Below are positions 32,893-40,888 of a stretch of 64,000 nt of DNA, one piece after another. The position numbers and the translations under genes were made by a program. The DNA is taken from contig JAGFXX010000001.1 of NCBI GenBank assembly GCA_017599285.1, positions 1,426,001-1,490,000 of the forward strand, read 5' to 3'. How positions within the stretch are numbered: the stretch's first letter is position 1; the number at the start of each line of letters is the position of its first letter. Under the pieces are notes generated by a model. It searched no databases and was not told where the DNA came from. It was given only the letters and a program-made list of their open reading frames with translations. The DNA is from Cereibacter azotoformans (GTDB lineage Bacteria; Pseudomonadota; Alphaproteobacteria; Rhodobacterales; Rhodobacteraceae).

Positions 32893-33675
32893 ATGGTTGG
32901 TGTGACTGCTTTTGGAAACTTCGATCTGGCGTCGCTGGCGATCTATAGCTTCTGGATCTTCCTCGCGGGCCTGATCTACTACCTCCAGACCGAGAACATG
33001 CGCGAGGGCTATCCGCTGGAGAACGAGGACGGCACCCCGGCCGCAAACCAGGGCCCGTTCCCGCTGCCGAAGCCCAAGACCTTCATCCTGCCCCACGGCC
33101 GCGGCACGCTGACCGTTCCCGGCCCGGAAAGCGAAGACCGTCCGATCCCGCTTGCGCGGACGGCGGTCTCGGAAGGCTTCCCGCATGTTCCGACCGGCGA
33201 CCCGATGAAGGACGGCGTGGGCCCGGCCTCGTGGGTTGCCCGCCGTGACCTGCCCGAACTCGACGGCCACGGCCACAACAAGATCAAGCCGATGAAGGCC
33301 GCCGCCGGCTTCTACGTCTCGGCCGGCAAGAACCCGATCGGCCTGCCCGTCCGCGGCTGCGATCTCGAGATCGCCGGCAAGGTCGTGGACATCTGGGTGG
33401 ACATCCCCGAGCAGATGGCCCGCTTCCTCGAGGTCGAACTCAAGGACGGCACCACCCGTCTCGTGCCGATGCAGATGGTGAAGGTGCAGGCGAACCGCGT
33501 CCATGTGAACGCGCTCTCGTCGGACCTCTTCGCCGGCATCCCGACGATCAAGAACCCCTCCGAGGTCACGCTCCTCGAAGAGGACAAGATCTGCGCCTAT
33601 GTCGCGGGCGGCCTGATGTACGCCGCACCGAAGCGCAAGTCGGTCATCAGCGCGATGCTGGCCGAATACGCCTGA
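32893..33675 (+). CDS. puhA: Photosynthetic reaction centre H subunit
   Basis: 260 residues, nearly identical to the R. sphaeroides H subunit as I remember it. One N-terminal membrane helix ([17 protein letters not shown], residues about 15-31), then the large cytoplasmic PRC-barrel domain. It caps the L and M subunits and shapes the proton path to QB. GGAGGACC lies before the start. A strong hairpin follows the stop. Confidence 0.98.
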   Translation: MVGVTAFGNFDLASLAIYSFWIFLAGLIYYLQTENMREGYPLENEDGTPAANQGPFPLPKPKTFILPHGRGTLTVPGPESEDRPIPLARTAVSEGFPHVPTGDPMKDGVGPASWVARRDLPELDGHGHNKIKPMKAAAGFYVSAGKNPIGLPVRGCDLEIAGKVVDIWVDIPEQMARFLEVELKDGTTRLVPMQMVKVQANRVHVNALSSDLFAGIPTIKNPSEVTLLEEDKICAYVAGGLMYAAPKRKSVISAMLAEYA

Positions 33676-33683
33676 TCTGACCA

Positions 33684-33711
33684 CGGCGCGGCCCTCTCCG
33701 GGGCCGCGCCG
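33684..33711 (+). other. Strong GC stem-loop after puhA
   Basis: An 11-bp perfect stem CGGCGCGGCCC/GGGCCGCGCCG encloses a 6-base loop and begins 8 bases after the puhA stop. There is no T tract, so it probably protects the 3' end of the abundant puhA mRNA or attenuates puhB-puhC expression rather than ending transcription completely. Confidence 0.6.
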
Positions 33712-33793
33712 CACCTGCCGGACCCGATCCGAATGGGGCCCCCGAGGCCCGATCCGCATCCGATCCGCCGCCGACGAACCCGAGGAGACGACC

Positions 33794-34432
33794 ATGGACC
33801 ATGACGATTTCAAGTTCGAACCGATCCCTGGCCTCCCCGAGCGTCCGCCGCAGGGCGAGACGCTGCTGTGGCAGGGCCGCCCGGCGGCCTTCGCGCTGGC
33901 GCGCGAGGCCTACAAGGTCAACTGGATTGCCGGCTACTTTGCGCTGATCGTGCTCTGGCGCGGCTCGATGGGCTGGGCCGATGGCGGACTGCCGATGGCC
34001 CTGGCCTACGGCCTGCCCTATGTGGGGATGGGCGTTCTGACCTATCTGCTGCTGCTGCTCGGGGCCTTCTGGCAGGCGCGCGCCACGATCTATACGATCA
34101 CCACCGCCCGCGTGATCCTGCGGATCGGCGCGGCCCTGTCGGTGACGCTCAACCTGCCCTTCAAGCAGCTTGAAAGCGCGGCGCTTGACCTGCGCAAGTC
34201 CGGCTCGGGCACCATCGCGCTGAAGATGAAGCAGCCGAACCGGATCTCGAAGCTGGTCTGCTGGCCGCACATCCGCCCGTGGAAGTGGCGGGGCGAGCCG
34301 GCCATGCGCTGCATTCCCGACGCCGAGCGGGTGGCCCGGATCCTGACCGAAGCGGCCGAGGCGCGGCTGTCGGTTCCCTCCATCGCCCGGGCCGAGGCGG
34401 CCATGCCGGCGCAGGCCGTGCCCGCCGCCTGA
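33794..34432 (+). CDS. puhB: PuhB, reaction-centre assembly protein with PH domain
   Basis: 212 residues; GAGGAG precedes the ATG. It begins DHDDFKFEPIPGLPERPPQGE, has hydrophobic helices around VNWIAGYFALIVLW and VGMGVLTYLLLLLGAFW, then a PH-like domain (ITTARVILRIGAALSVTL). In R. capsulatus PuhB (orf214) is a dimeric membrane protein needed for reaction-centre and LH1 assembly. Followed by puhC with a 68-base gap. Confidence 0.94.
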   Translation: MDHDDFKFEPIPGLPERPPQGETLLWQGRPAAFALAREAYKVNWIAGYFALIVLWRGSMGWADGGLPMALAYGLPYVGMGVLTYLLLLLGAFWQARATIYTITTARVILRIGAALSVTLNLPFKQLESAALDLRKSGSGTIALKMKQPNRISKLVCWPHIRPWKWRGEPAMRCIPDAERVARILTEAAEARLSVPSIARAEAAMPAQAVPAA

Positions 34433-34500
34433 GACCGCCGCGAACGGCAAGATCCACGGCCGGAGGATGCCCTCCGGCAACAGCCCGCAGGAAGACCATG

Positions 34501-34962
34501 ATGACCGCACCGAACTCCCGCCGTCCCCAGAGCGACAAGGAGAAGGAGCTGATCCCGCCCTTCCTGCTCAAGGGGATGTTCGCGCTTGCCCTCGGCTCGA
34601 TCCTGATGGTGGCCTGGGCCGTCTGGACCGGACGCGAGCCGACCGGCCAGCCACCCGCCGCCCCCGTGGTGGCCGAGCGGCAGCTCGTGCTGGTGGGGCT
34701 GGGCGAACAGGCCGTCGCGGTCCGCACCCCCGAGGGCGAGACCCTGTTCGAAGCCGACAACGGCGGCTTCGTCACCGTGATCCAGATCGGCCTGAGGCGC
34801 GCCCGCACCGTGCATCGGGTTGAGGACAATCCCCCCGTGCGGTTGGTGAAGTACGAGAACGGCAGACTTTCCCTGCAGGATGACGCAACCGGCTGGAGCG
34901 CCGAGCTCCAGGCCTTCGGACCCGACAATCAAGCGGTTTTCGCGCGGATGCTGTCCGAATGA
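34501..34962 (+). CDS. puhC: PuhC, photosynthetic complex assembly protein
   Basis: 153 residues from the second of two adjacent ATGs; 34501 is better spaced from AGGAAG than 34498. A cytoplasmic basic N-terminus is followed by a single membrane helix (LLKGMFALALGSILMVAWAV) and a beta-rich periplasmic domain (LFEADNGGFVTVIQIGLRRAR). PuhC (orf162) aids reorganisation of the reaction centre-LH1 core. Confidence 0.9.
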   Translation: MTAPNSRRPQSDKEKELIPPFLLKGMFALALGSILMVAWAVWTGREPTGQPPAAPVVAERQLVLVGLGEQAVAVRTPEGETLFEADNGGFVTVIQIGLRRARTVHRVEDNPPVRLVKYENGRLSLQDDATGWSAELQAFGPDNQAVFARMLSE

Positions 34963-34983
34963 CGCCAAGAGAAGGGAACCCCC

Positions 34984-35280
34984 ATGGGTCTGTTCACAAA
35001 ACAAGCGGAAGAGGTGCCCTGCACCGTTGAAGTGAGTCACAGGTTCGAGTCTCTCCACGCGCATGTGCGCTTTGACAATGGTGCCATCGTCCATCCGGGC
35101 GATGAGGTTCTGGTTCACGGCGGGCCGGTCACGGCCGCCTTCGGCGAGGTGGTGGTCGAGGAACGCACCGCCACGATCACCCGTGCCTCGGCGCTCGAGC
35201 GGCTGTGGACGCGGCTGACGGGCGACCTCGGCGCGATGGAGCTGTGCGAGTTCTCCTTCTCCGAGCAGGTGACGCTGTGA
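34984..35280 (+). CDS. Conserved 98-residue protein of the puhC-acsF interval, function unknown
   Basis: 98 residues with AAGGGAACC ahead of the ATG and a stop overlapping the acsF GTG start, so translation is coupled to the oxidative cyclase. No membrane segment or signal is seen. The middle is beta-rich (HAHVRFDNGAIVHPGDEVLVHG, shown here without its flanks) and resembles a small barrel or lipoyl-like fold. I do not recognise a named family. Its fixed place suggests an accessory role with AcsF or PuhC, for example as the small extra subunit some AcsF enzymes need. Confidence 0.8.
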   Translation: MGLFTKQAEEVPCTVEVSHRFESLHAHVRFDNGAIVHPGDEVLVHGGPVTAAFGEVVVEERTATITRASALERLWTRLTGDLGAMELCEFSFSEQVTL

Positions 35281-36368
35281 ACGCCTCGCCCGGAGACCTG
35301 TCCCCCGCGCTCGATCCCGAAGCCGTCGCCGACACGACCGCCATGGCGACGGAAACCCACATCCTCAACCCGCGCTTCTACACCACCGATTTCGACGAAC
35401 TCGACCGCGTGGACGTGACCCCGATCCGCGCCCAGTGGGACGAGCTGATCGCCGAGATGAAGGCGGACCCGAACAAGGGCCACTTCAAGAAGACCGACGC
35501 GTGGGACCGGATCGACTGGGAGGCGATGGACCCGGCCCTGCGGGTCGAGTTCATCGACTTCCTCGTGTCCTCCTGCACGGCCGAGTTTTCGGGCTGCGTG
35601 CTCTACAAGGAGATGAAGCGCCGGGGCTCGAACCCCGACATCTGCGAGCTGTTCAGCTACATGGCGCGCGACGAGGCGCGGCACGCGGGCTTCATCAACG
35701 ACGCGCTGCGCGAGGCGGGCGTGGCGGTGAACCTCGGCTTCCTGACCAAGGCCAAGAAATACACCTATTTCCGGCCGAAGTTCATCTACTACGCCACCTA
35801 CCTGTCGGAAAAGATCGGCTACGCGCGCTACATCACGATCTACCGCCACCTCGAGGCCAACCCCGAACATCGGTTCCACCCGATCTTCAAATGGTTCAAG
35901 GAGTGGTGCAACGACGAGTTCCGCCACGGCGAGGCCTTCGCGCTCTTGATGAAGACCGATCCGAAGCTGACCGACTCGACGGTCAACCGGCTCTGGATCC
36001 GCTTCTTCCTGACGGCGGTCTATTCGACCATGTGGGTGCGCGACCATGCCCGGCCCGAGTTTCACAAGGCGCTCGGGGTCGACATCGACTGGTACGACCA
36101 GGAGGTGTTCCGCAAGACCTCCGAGATCGCGCGGCAGATCTTCCCGGTCGAGCTGGACATCGACCATCCGCGCTGGAAGCCGGCGCTGAACCGCATGAAC
36201 GCCGCCTTCCTTCGGATGGACCGGGGCAACCGCAGGGGCGGCCTTGCGGGGCGGCTCGACAAGGTGCTGGGCGGCGCGCAGGCGCTGGCCGCCTTCACCG
36301 CCCTCTACACGATTCCGGTCAGGACCAACGCCCTGCCCGCGAATGTGCGACTGGAGCCGAGCTATTGA
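35277..36368 (+). CDS. acsF: Oxygen-dependent Mg-protoporphyrin IX monomethyl ester cyclase (diiron)
   Basis: 363 residues from the GTG at 35277, with AGGTGA 7 bases upstream and a 4-base overlap with the previous gene; the ATG at 35343 is an alternative. Diiron carboxylate motifs are in TAEFSGCVLYKE, RDEARHAGF and NDEFRHGEAFA. It uses O2 to form ring E, complementing the oxygen-independent BchE in the same window, which fits an organism making pigment at both low and zero oxygen. Confidence 0.95.
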   Translation: MNASPGDLSPALDPEAVADTTAMATETHILNPRFYTTDFDELDRVDVTPIRAQWDELIAEMKADPNKGHFKKTDAWDRIDWEAMDPALRVEFIDFLVSSCTAEFSGCVLYKEMKRRGSNPDICELFSYMARDEARHAGFINDALREAGVAVNLGFLTKAKKYTYFRPKFIYYATYLSEKIGYARYITIYRHLEANPEHRFHPIFKWFKEWCNDEFRHGEAFALLMKTDPKLTDSTVNRLWIRFFLTAVYSTMWVRDHARPEFHKALGVDIDWYDQEVFRKTSEIARQIFPVELDIDHPRWKPALNRMNAAFLRMDRGNRRGGLAGRLDKVLGGAQALAAFTALYTIPVRTNALPANVRLEPSY

Positions 36369-36429
36369 CTGTTGACGATCTCCGGAAGCGGGCCCTGCCC
36401 GCTTCCTCCTGCCGGCTGGGTGGCCGCTG

Positions 36430-37314
36430 ATGCTTACGAGTCCCTGGGTCGTTGCCCTGTCGGCCATCTTCGTCTGGTGGTTCTCCACCGGCATCCTGCT
36501 CTGGCGGGTGCGCCACGCCGACAACCGCGGACCCGAGTCGCACCTGACGTCGGTCATCATCGGCCTGCCGATGCTGTTCGCGGGCGCCTGGGGCTATGTT
36601 CACACGTTGCAGGATGCAACGGTGCAGGGGGTCTATGTGGCCTTCCTGTCCTCGCTCGCCGTCTGGGGCTGGATCGAGCTTGCCTTCCTGTCCGGCGTGA
36701 TCACCGGGCCGAACACCGACCCCTGTCCGACCCATGCCGGGCCGCTCGAGCGGTTCCTGCGCGCCGTCGGCACGGTCCTGTGGCACGAGATCGTGCTGGT
36801 GACGGTTCTGGTGGCCATGGCCATGCATGCCGGCGACGCGCCGAACCGCTTCGGCCTCTGGACCTTCCTGATCCTCTTCGTGGCGCGGGTCTCGGCCAAG
36901 CTGAACCTCTACCTGGGCGTGCCCTACATCAACGTCGAGTTCCTGCCCTCGACCCTGGCCCATCTGTCGAGCTACTTCCGCCGCACGCGGATGAACCATT
37001 TCTTTCCGCTGTCGGTGACGCTGCTGACCTTCGCCACCGGCTGCTGGGTCGAGCGCGCGATCTCGTCCGGCGGCACGAGCCATCGGGAAGTGGGCTTCTG
37101 GCTGCTCGCCGCCCTGACCGCGCTCGCCGTTCTTGAACATTGGTTCATGGTGGTGAACCTGCAGGACCGCAAGCTGTGGAAATGGATGATGCCCGAGCGG
37201 CGGTCGCCCGGCGCGCGCGCCTTCCGGCCCGCACCCGCGCCCCTGCCGGTGCGCCGCGCCGAGGCCAAGCTGCTCAAGGAAGAGGCGAAGGGGGCGCTGC
37301 TCAAATCGAGGTGA
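36430..37314 (+). CDS. puhE: PuhE, photosynthetic complex assembly protein 2
   Basis: 294 residues with seven or eight hydrophobic helices. It has the family segments FVWWFSTGILLWRVR at the N-terminus and ARVSAKLNLYLGVPYINVEF in the middle, and a basic cytoplasmic C-terminus. In R. capsulatus PuhE (orf274) modulates bacteriochlorophyll synthesis and core-complex assembly. Last recognisable puh gene; 61 bases after acsF. Confidence 0.92.
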   Translation: MLTSPWVVALSAIFVWWFSTGILLWRVRHADNRGPESHLTSVIIGLPMLFAGAWGYVHTLQDATVQGVYVAFLSSLAVWGWIELAFLSGVITGPNTDPCPTHAGPLERFLRAVGTVLWHEIVLVTVLVAMAMHAGDAPNRFGLWTFLILFVARVSAKLNLYLGVPYINVEFLPSTLAHLSSYFRRTRMNHFFPLSVTLLTFATGCWVERAISSGGTSHREVGFWLLAALTALAVLEHWFMVVNLQDRKLWKWMMPERRSPGARAFRPAPAPLPVRRAEAKLLKEEAKGALLKSR

Positions 37315-37641
37315 GGCAGGCCCCTCCGCACATTCTGCGGCAATCCGTCATATAATTCAGGACGTGGGCGGGCGGCATAGTCCCCTGCGTCCGAACAGCC
37401 CGGCAGGAAGTTCATGTCAGCCGCCTCGAAACCGCAAGCACCTTTGGGCTCCGCAGGTCCGGCTCTTCCCCGAAGCTACCGGGCGCTCCGCCCGTTCCCC
37501 GTTCCCGCCGCCTCCCGTGGCCGTTGCGCAACCTTTTTCCAGATGCCATGGATGATCGGGGGCGCGCGTTCCGCAGTATTGAGTATGTGCCGGCGGCACC
37601 CGATATTATCGCAATCATCTACCCATACAGGGAGGATACCC
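37315..37641 (+). promoter_or_regulatory. cycA upstream region with candidate promoters
   Basis: 327 bases without a convincing gene. It holds a small hairpin (CCGCA-CATTC-TGCGG near 37327), a TATAAT at 37351, an inverted repeat GTGCCGGCGGCAC at 37587-37599, and a candidate sigma-E promoter at 37553-37582. The region is more AT-rich near the cycA start, and GGAGG sits 8 bases before the ATG. Confidence 0.55.
37553..37582 (+). promoter_or_regulatory. Candidate RpoE (sigma-E/ChrR) promoter for cycA
   Basis: TGATCG, 18 bases, then TATTGA resembles the R. sphaeroides sigma-E pattern (TGATC -35 box with about 18-base spacing). The cycA P3 promoter of R. sphaeroides is known to depend on sigma-E during singlet-oxygen stress. 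The match of the -10 box is only partial. Confidence 0.4.
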
Positions 37642-38109
37642 ATGAAGTTCGAAATCAAGGCTATCGCGGCCATCGCCGCACTCGCCGCCGCCCCGGCGCT
37701 CGCTCAGGAAGGCGACGCCGCGGCCGGTGAGAAGGCCTTCAACCAGTGCCAGACCTGCCACGTCATCGTGGACGATGCCGGCACCACCATCGCCGGGCGC
37801 AACGCCAAGACCGGCCCGAACCTCTATGGCGTGCCGGGCCGTCAGGCCGGCACCCGTGAGGATTTCAAAGGCTACGGTAAGGACCTTGTCGCGGCGGGCG
37901 AAAGCGGGCTGGTCTGGAACGAAGAGCAGTTCACCGCCTACACCAAGGACCCCACCGCCTTCCTGAAAGAGTACACCGACAACTCGAAGGCCCGCGGGAA
38001 GATGACCTACAAGGTCCGCAAGGAAGAAGACGCCCACAACATCTGGGCCTATCTCGTGTCCGTCTCGCCCGCCGCCGAAGAGGCCCCGGCCGAAGCCGCG
38101 ACCAACTGA
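37642..38109 (+). CDS. cycA: Cytochrome c2
   Basis: 155-residue precursor with a signal peptide cut after Ala21 (ALA before QEG). Haem motif CQTCH is at residues 36-40 and the methionine ligand lies in RGKMTYKV. It shuttles electrons from the cytochrome bc1 complex to the reaction centre in the periplasm. It is about ten residues longer than the R. sphaeroides protein as remembered, because of an acidic alanine-rich tail (EEAPAEAATN). GGAGGATACCC precedes the ATG. Confidence 0.95.
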   Translation: MKFEIKAIAAIAALAAAPALAQEGDAAAGEKAFNQCQTCHVIVDDAGTTIAGRNAKTGPNLYGVPGRQAGTREDFKGYGKDLVAAGESGLVWNEEQFTAYTKDPTAFLKEYTDNSKARGKMTYKVRKEEDAHNIWAYLVSVSPAAEEAPAEAATN

Positions 38110-38128
38110 TCGCGTTCCCGACGCGAAG

Positions 38129-38157
38129 AGGGGCCGGCAAGCTCGCCGGCCCCTTTG
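38129..38157 (+). terminator. Rho-independent terminator after cycA
   Basis: A perfect 10-bp stem AGGGGCCGGC/GCCGGCCCCT with loop AAGCTC is followed by TTGT. It lies between cycA and the end of the leftward urt operon, so it may serve both. Confidence 0.8.
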
Positions 38158-38185
38158 TCATGCCGCGGCTCAGGACGATCGGCCG

Positions 38186-38881
38186 TCAGACCGAAACGGC
38201 CTGCCGCACCCGGTCACGCCCCAGTTCGGCCTTGGTGCCCGCCACATCGACCGATCCGCGCTTGAGCACATAGAAGCGGTCGGCGAGCCCGTAGGCGAAC
38301 TCGAAATACTGCTCGACCAGGATGATCGCCATGTCGCCCTTCCCGCGCAGATACGAGATCACGCGGCCGATCTGCTGGATGATGTTGGGCTGGATGCCCT
38401 CGGTCGGCTCGTCGAGGAGCAGAAGCCTCGGCTTCATGATCAGGGCGCGGGCAATGGCCAGCTGCTGCTGCTGCCCGCCGGAGAGGTCCCCGCCCCGCCG
38501 GTGCGCCATGTCCTTCAGCACCGGGAACAGCTCGTAGATCTCGTCCGGGATGCGGTGCTCGGATCGCGGCAGGACGGCAAAGCCGGTCTCGAGATTCTCC
38601 GTCACCGTCAGCAGCGGGAAGATCATCCGCCCCTGCGGCACGAACCCCAGCCTGCGCCGCGCCATGGCCTGCGGCGGCAGCCGTGGCAGCTCTTCGCCAT
38701 CAAGGATCACGCGCCCGCCCGATCGCGGATGCGCCCCCGCGATGGCCTTGAGCAGCGAGGTCTTGCCCACGCCGTTGGTGCCCATGATGCAGGTCACCTC
38801 GCCCGCGCGGGCCTCCATGTCGATCCCGTAAAGGATCTGGCTGCCGCCGTAATGCAGGGTCAGCCCTTCGGTCTTCAGCAT
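38186..38881 (-). CDS. urtE: Urea ABC transporter ATPase UrtE
   Basis: 231 residues. Walker A GTNGVGKT at 34-41, signature LSGGQQQQLAIARAL, Walker B RLLLLDEPTEGIQ. It is the LivF-like second ATPase of the urea/short-chain amide importer. The segment EGIQPNIIQQIGRVI is typical of UrtE rather than LivF. Last gene of urtABCDE, 1 base after urtD. Confidence 0.93.
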   Translation of the reverse strand: MLKTEGLTLHYGGSQILYGIDMEARAGEVTCIMGTNGVGKTSLLKAIAGAHPRSGGRVILDGEELPRLPPQAMARRRLGFVPQGRMIFPLLTVTENLETGFAVLPRSEHRIPDEIYELFPVLKDMAHRRGGDLSGGQQQQLAIARALIMKPRLLLLDEPTEGIQPNIIQQIGRVISYLRGKGDMAIILVEQYFEFAYGLADRFYVLKRGSVDVAGTKAELGRDRVRQAVSV

Positions 38882-38882
38882 C

Positions 38883-39626
38883 TCATCCCCGCCCCAGATA
38901 GACTTCGATCACGGCCGGGTTCTTCGTCACATGGTCAAGGCTGCCCTCGGCCAGAACCGAGCCCTCGTGCAGCACCGTCACCTTGCAGTTCAGCCGGCGC
39001 ACGAACTCCATGTCATGCTCCACCACCACCACGGCGCGGGTCTTCGCCATCTCGACCAGAAGCGCCGTGGTATGTTCGCGCTCGGCCAGCGTCATGCCGG
39101 CGGCGGGCTCGTCCACCAGCAGAAGCCGCGGCTCCTGCGCGAGAAGCATCCCGATCTCGAGCCATTGTTTCTGCCCATGGCTCAGCTCGCCCGACTTGCG
39201 CGCGAGATGATCGCCAAGCCCCACCTCGGCCGCCAGTTCCTCGACGCGGGCGGCGTCGCGACCCGATGGACGGAAGAAGAGCACCGAAAAGGGCGAGCGC
39301 GGCTTCTTCAGCGCCATCATCAGGTTGTCGAAGACCGTCTGATCCTCGAACACCGTGGGGCGCTGGAACTTGCGCCCGATTCCCTCCTGCGCGATCCGCG
39401 ACTCGGACAAGGCGAGCAGCGAGACCGAGCGTTCGCCGAAGGTCACCGAGCCTTCGTCGGGCCGGGTCTTGCCGGTCACGATGTCCATGAAGGTGGTCTT
39501 GCCGGCGCCGTTCGGCCCGATGATGGCGCGCAACTCCTGCGCGCCGATGTTGAAGGACAGGTTGTTGATGGCGCGGAAGCCGTCGAAGGTGACCGAGACG
39601 CCCGAAACCTCGAGAAGCGCGCTCAT
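38883..39626 (-). CDS. urtD: Urea ABC transporter ATPase UrtD
   Basis: 247 residues from the ATG at 39626, which overlaps the urtC stop (ATGA); longer readings upstream run through urtC. Walker A GPNGAGKT at 37-44, signature LSHGQKQWLEIGMLL, Walker B RLLLVDEPAAGMT. LivG-like ATPase with the UrtD-typical HGQKQWLEI signature. Cytoplasmic partner of UrtE. Confidence 0.93.
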   Translation of the reverse strand: MSALLEVSGVSVTFDGFRAINNLSFNIGAQELRAIIGPNGAGKTTFMDIVTGKTRPDEGSVTFGERSVSLLALSESRIAQEGIGRKFQRPTVFEDQTVFDNLMMALKKPRSPFSVLFFRPSGRDAARVEELAAEVGLGDHLARKSGELSHGQKQWLEIGMLLAQEPRLLLVDEPAAGMTLAEREHTTALLVEMAKTRAVVVVEHDMEFVRRLNCKVTVLHEGSVLAEGSLDHVTKNPAVIEVYLGRG

Positions 39627-40855
39627 TCCGTGGCCTCCCTCTCCTGCAGCGCGCCTTCGGCGGGCCCGAGCGGTGCCCCGCGCCGCGCCGGATGGCGGAG
39701 GCCCGCGGCCCAGTCGAACAGCCCGCCGATCCCCTGCGGAGCAAGGAGCGTGACCAGCACGAAGGCGAGCCCCAGCAGGATCTGCCACCAGTCCACCCAC
39801 TGGATCGTGGCGAAGCCGAGGTTCACGTCCGGCGCCCGCCCCCCGGTGAACCAGGTCGAGAGCAGCGAGACGAACGCCGCGCCGATCACGGCCCCGTAGA
39901 GCCTCCCCCGCCCGCCGATCGCCACCCAGACCGCCAGATAGATCGAGGCGATGGGCGCCAGCTCGGCCGGGTTGATGATCCCGGCCTGCGGATAGTAGAG
40001 CGCGCCCGCAACCGCCGCGACCACCGCCGTAAAGGTGAAGATGAAGAGCTTGTAGCCCTCGACCGAATAGCCGAGGAAGCGCACGCGCTGCTCGTCATCC
40101 CGGATCGCGCGCAGGACCGAGCCGAACTTGCCCGACACCAGCCAGGCCGCGAGCAGATAGCCCAGTGCCAGCGCCGCGGCCGAGGCCCAGAAGAACCAGA
40201 CCGACAGCCGGTCCTGCGACACGCCGCCGAGGCCGGGGATGTTCTGAAGCCCCGAGAGCCCGTTGTTGCCGCGCAGGCCCGAGTCGTTCTGGAAGAGATG
40301 CAGCGCGAGGGCGAGGGTCATGGCCTGCGTGAGGATGGAGAGATAGACGCCCGTCACCCGGCTGCGGAAGGCCAGCCATCCGAAGGCGAGCGCCAGCAGA
40401 CCGGGCACGAGCACCACGAGCGCAAGTTGCAGGGGCAGGCTGTGGGCGAAGGTCCAGACCGCGGGCAGTTCGGCCCCGCCGACCACGCCGAAGATCTGAC
40501 TGGCCACCCCGTTCGAGATCTCCTGCGGTGTGGCCGGCAGCGGCGCGTTCGCCAGCGCCTGCACCACGATCTCCTCGGTGCGGGCATACATCAGCCACAT
40601 GCCGATCATGTAGCCGCCGAGCGCGAAGAAGGCCATGTGGCCAAGGCTGAGGATGCCGGCATAGCCCCAGACCAGATCCATCGCGAGCGCCACGAGGCAG
40701 AGGCAGAGCGTCTTGCCCAGTGTCTTGATGAAGGAGGTCGAGAGGAAGGCGCTGCCATAGGCGTGCGACAGGAGCGTCACCCCCAGCGTGAACAGCGCGA
40801 GGATCAGCAGGAACACCAGCACCGAGGGGTTGCGGGAAAGGAAGCCCTGTCTCAT
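39623..40855 (-). CDS. urtC: Urea ABC transporter permease UrtC
   Basis: 410 residues, LivM-like, with eight to ten membrane helices (LVFLLILALFTLGVTLLSHAYG, DLVWGYAGILSLGHMAFFALGG and others). The segment YAGILSLGHMAFFALGGY is the conserved permease loop. It is longer than LivM because of an extra region around residues 95-130, common in UrtC. Confidence 0.92.
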   Translation of the reverse strand: MRQGFLSRNPSVLVFLLILALFTLGVTLLSHAYGSAFLSTSFIKTLGKTLCLCLVALAMDLVWGYAGILSLGHMAFFALGGYMIGMWLMYARTEEIVVQALANAPLPATPQEISNGVASQIFGVVGGAELPAVWTFAHSLPLQLALVVLVPGLLALAFGWLAFRSRVTGVYLSILTQAMTLALALHLFQNDSGLRGNNGLSGLQNIPGLGGVSQDRLSVWFFWASAAALALGYLLAAWLVSGKFGSVLRAIRDDEQRVRFLGYSVEGYKLFIFTFTAVVAAVAGALYYPQAGIINPAELAPIASIYLAVWVAIGGRGRLYGAVIGAAFVSLLSTWFTGGRAPDVNLGFATIQWVDWWQILLGLAFVLVTLLAPQGIGGLFDWAAGLRHPARRGAPLGPAEGALQEREATE

Positions 40856-40888
40856 GGCAGGCGGCCCCAGAGGTTCGTCGGGCGCATG

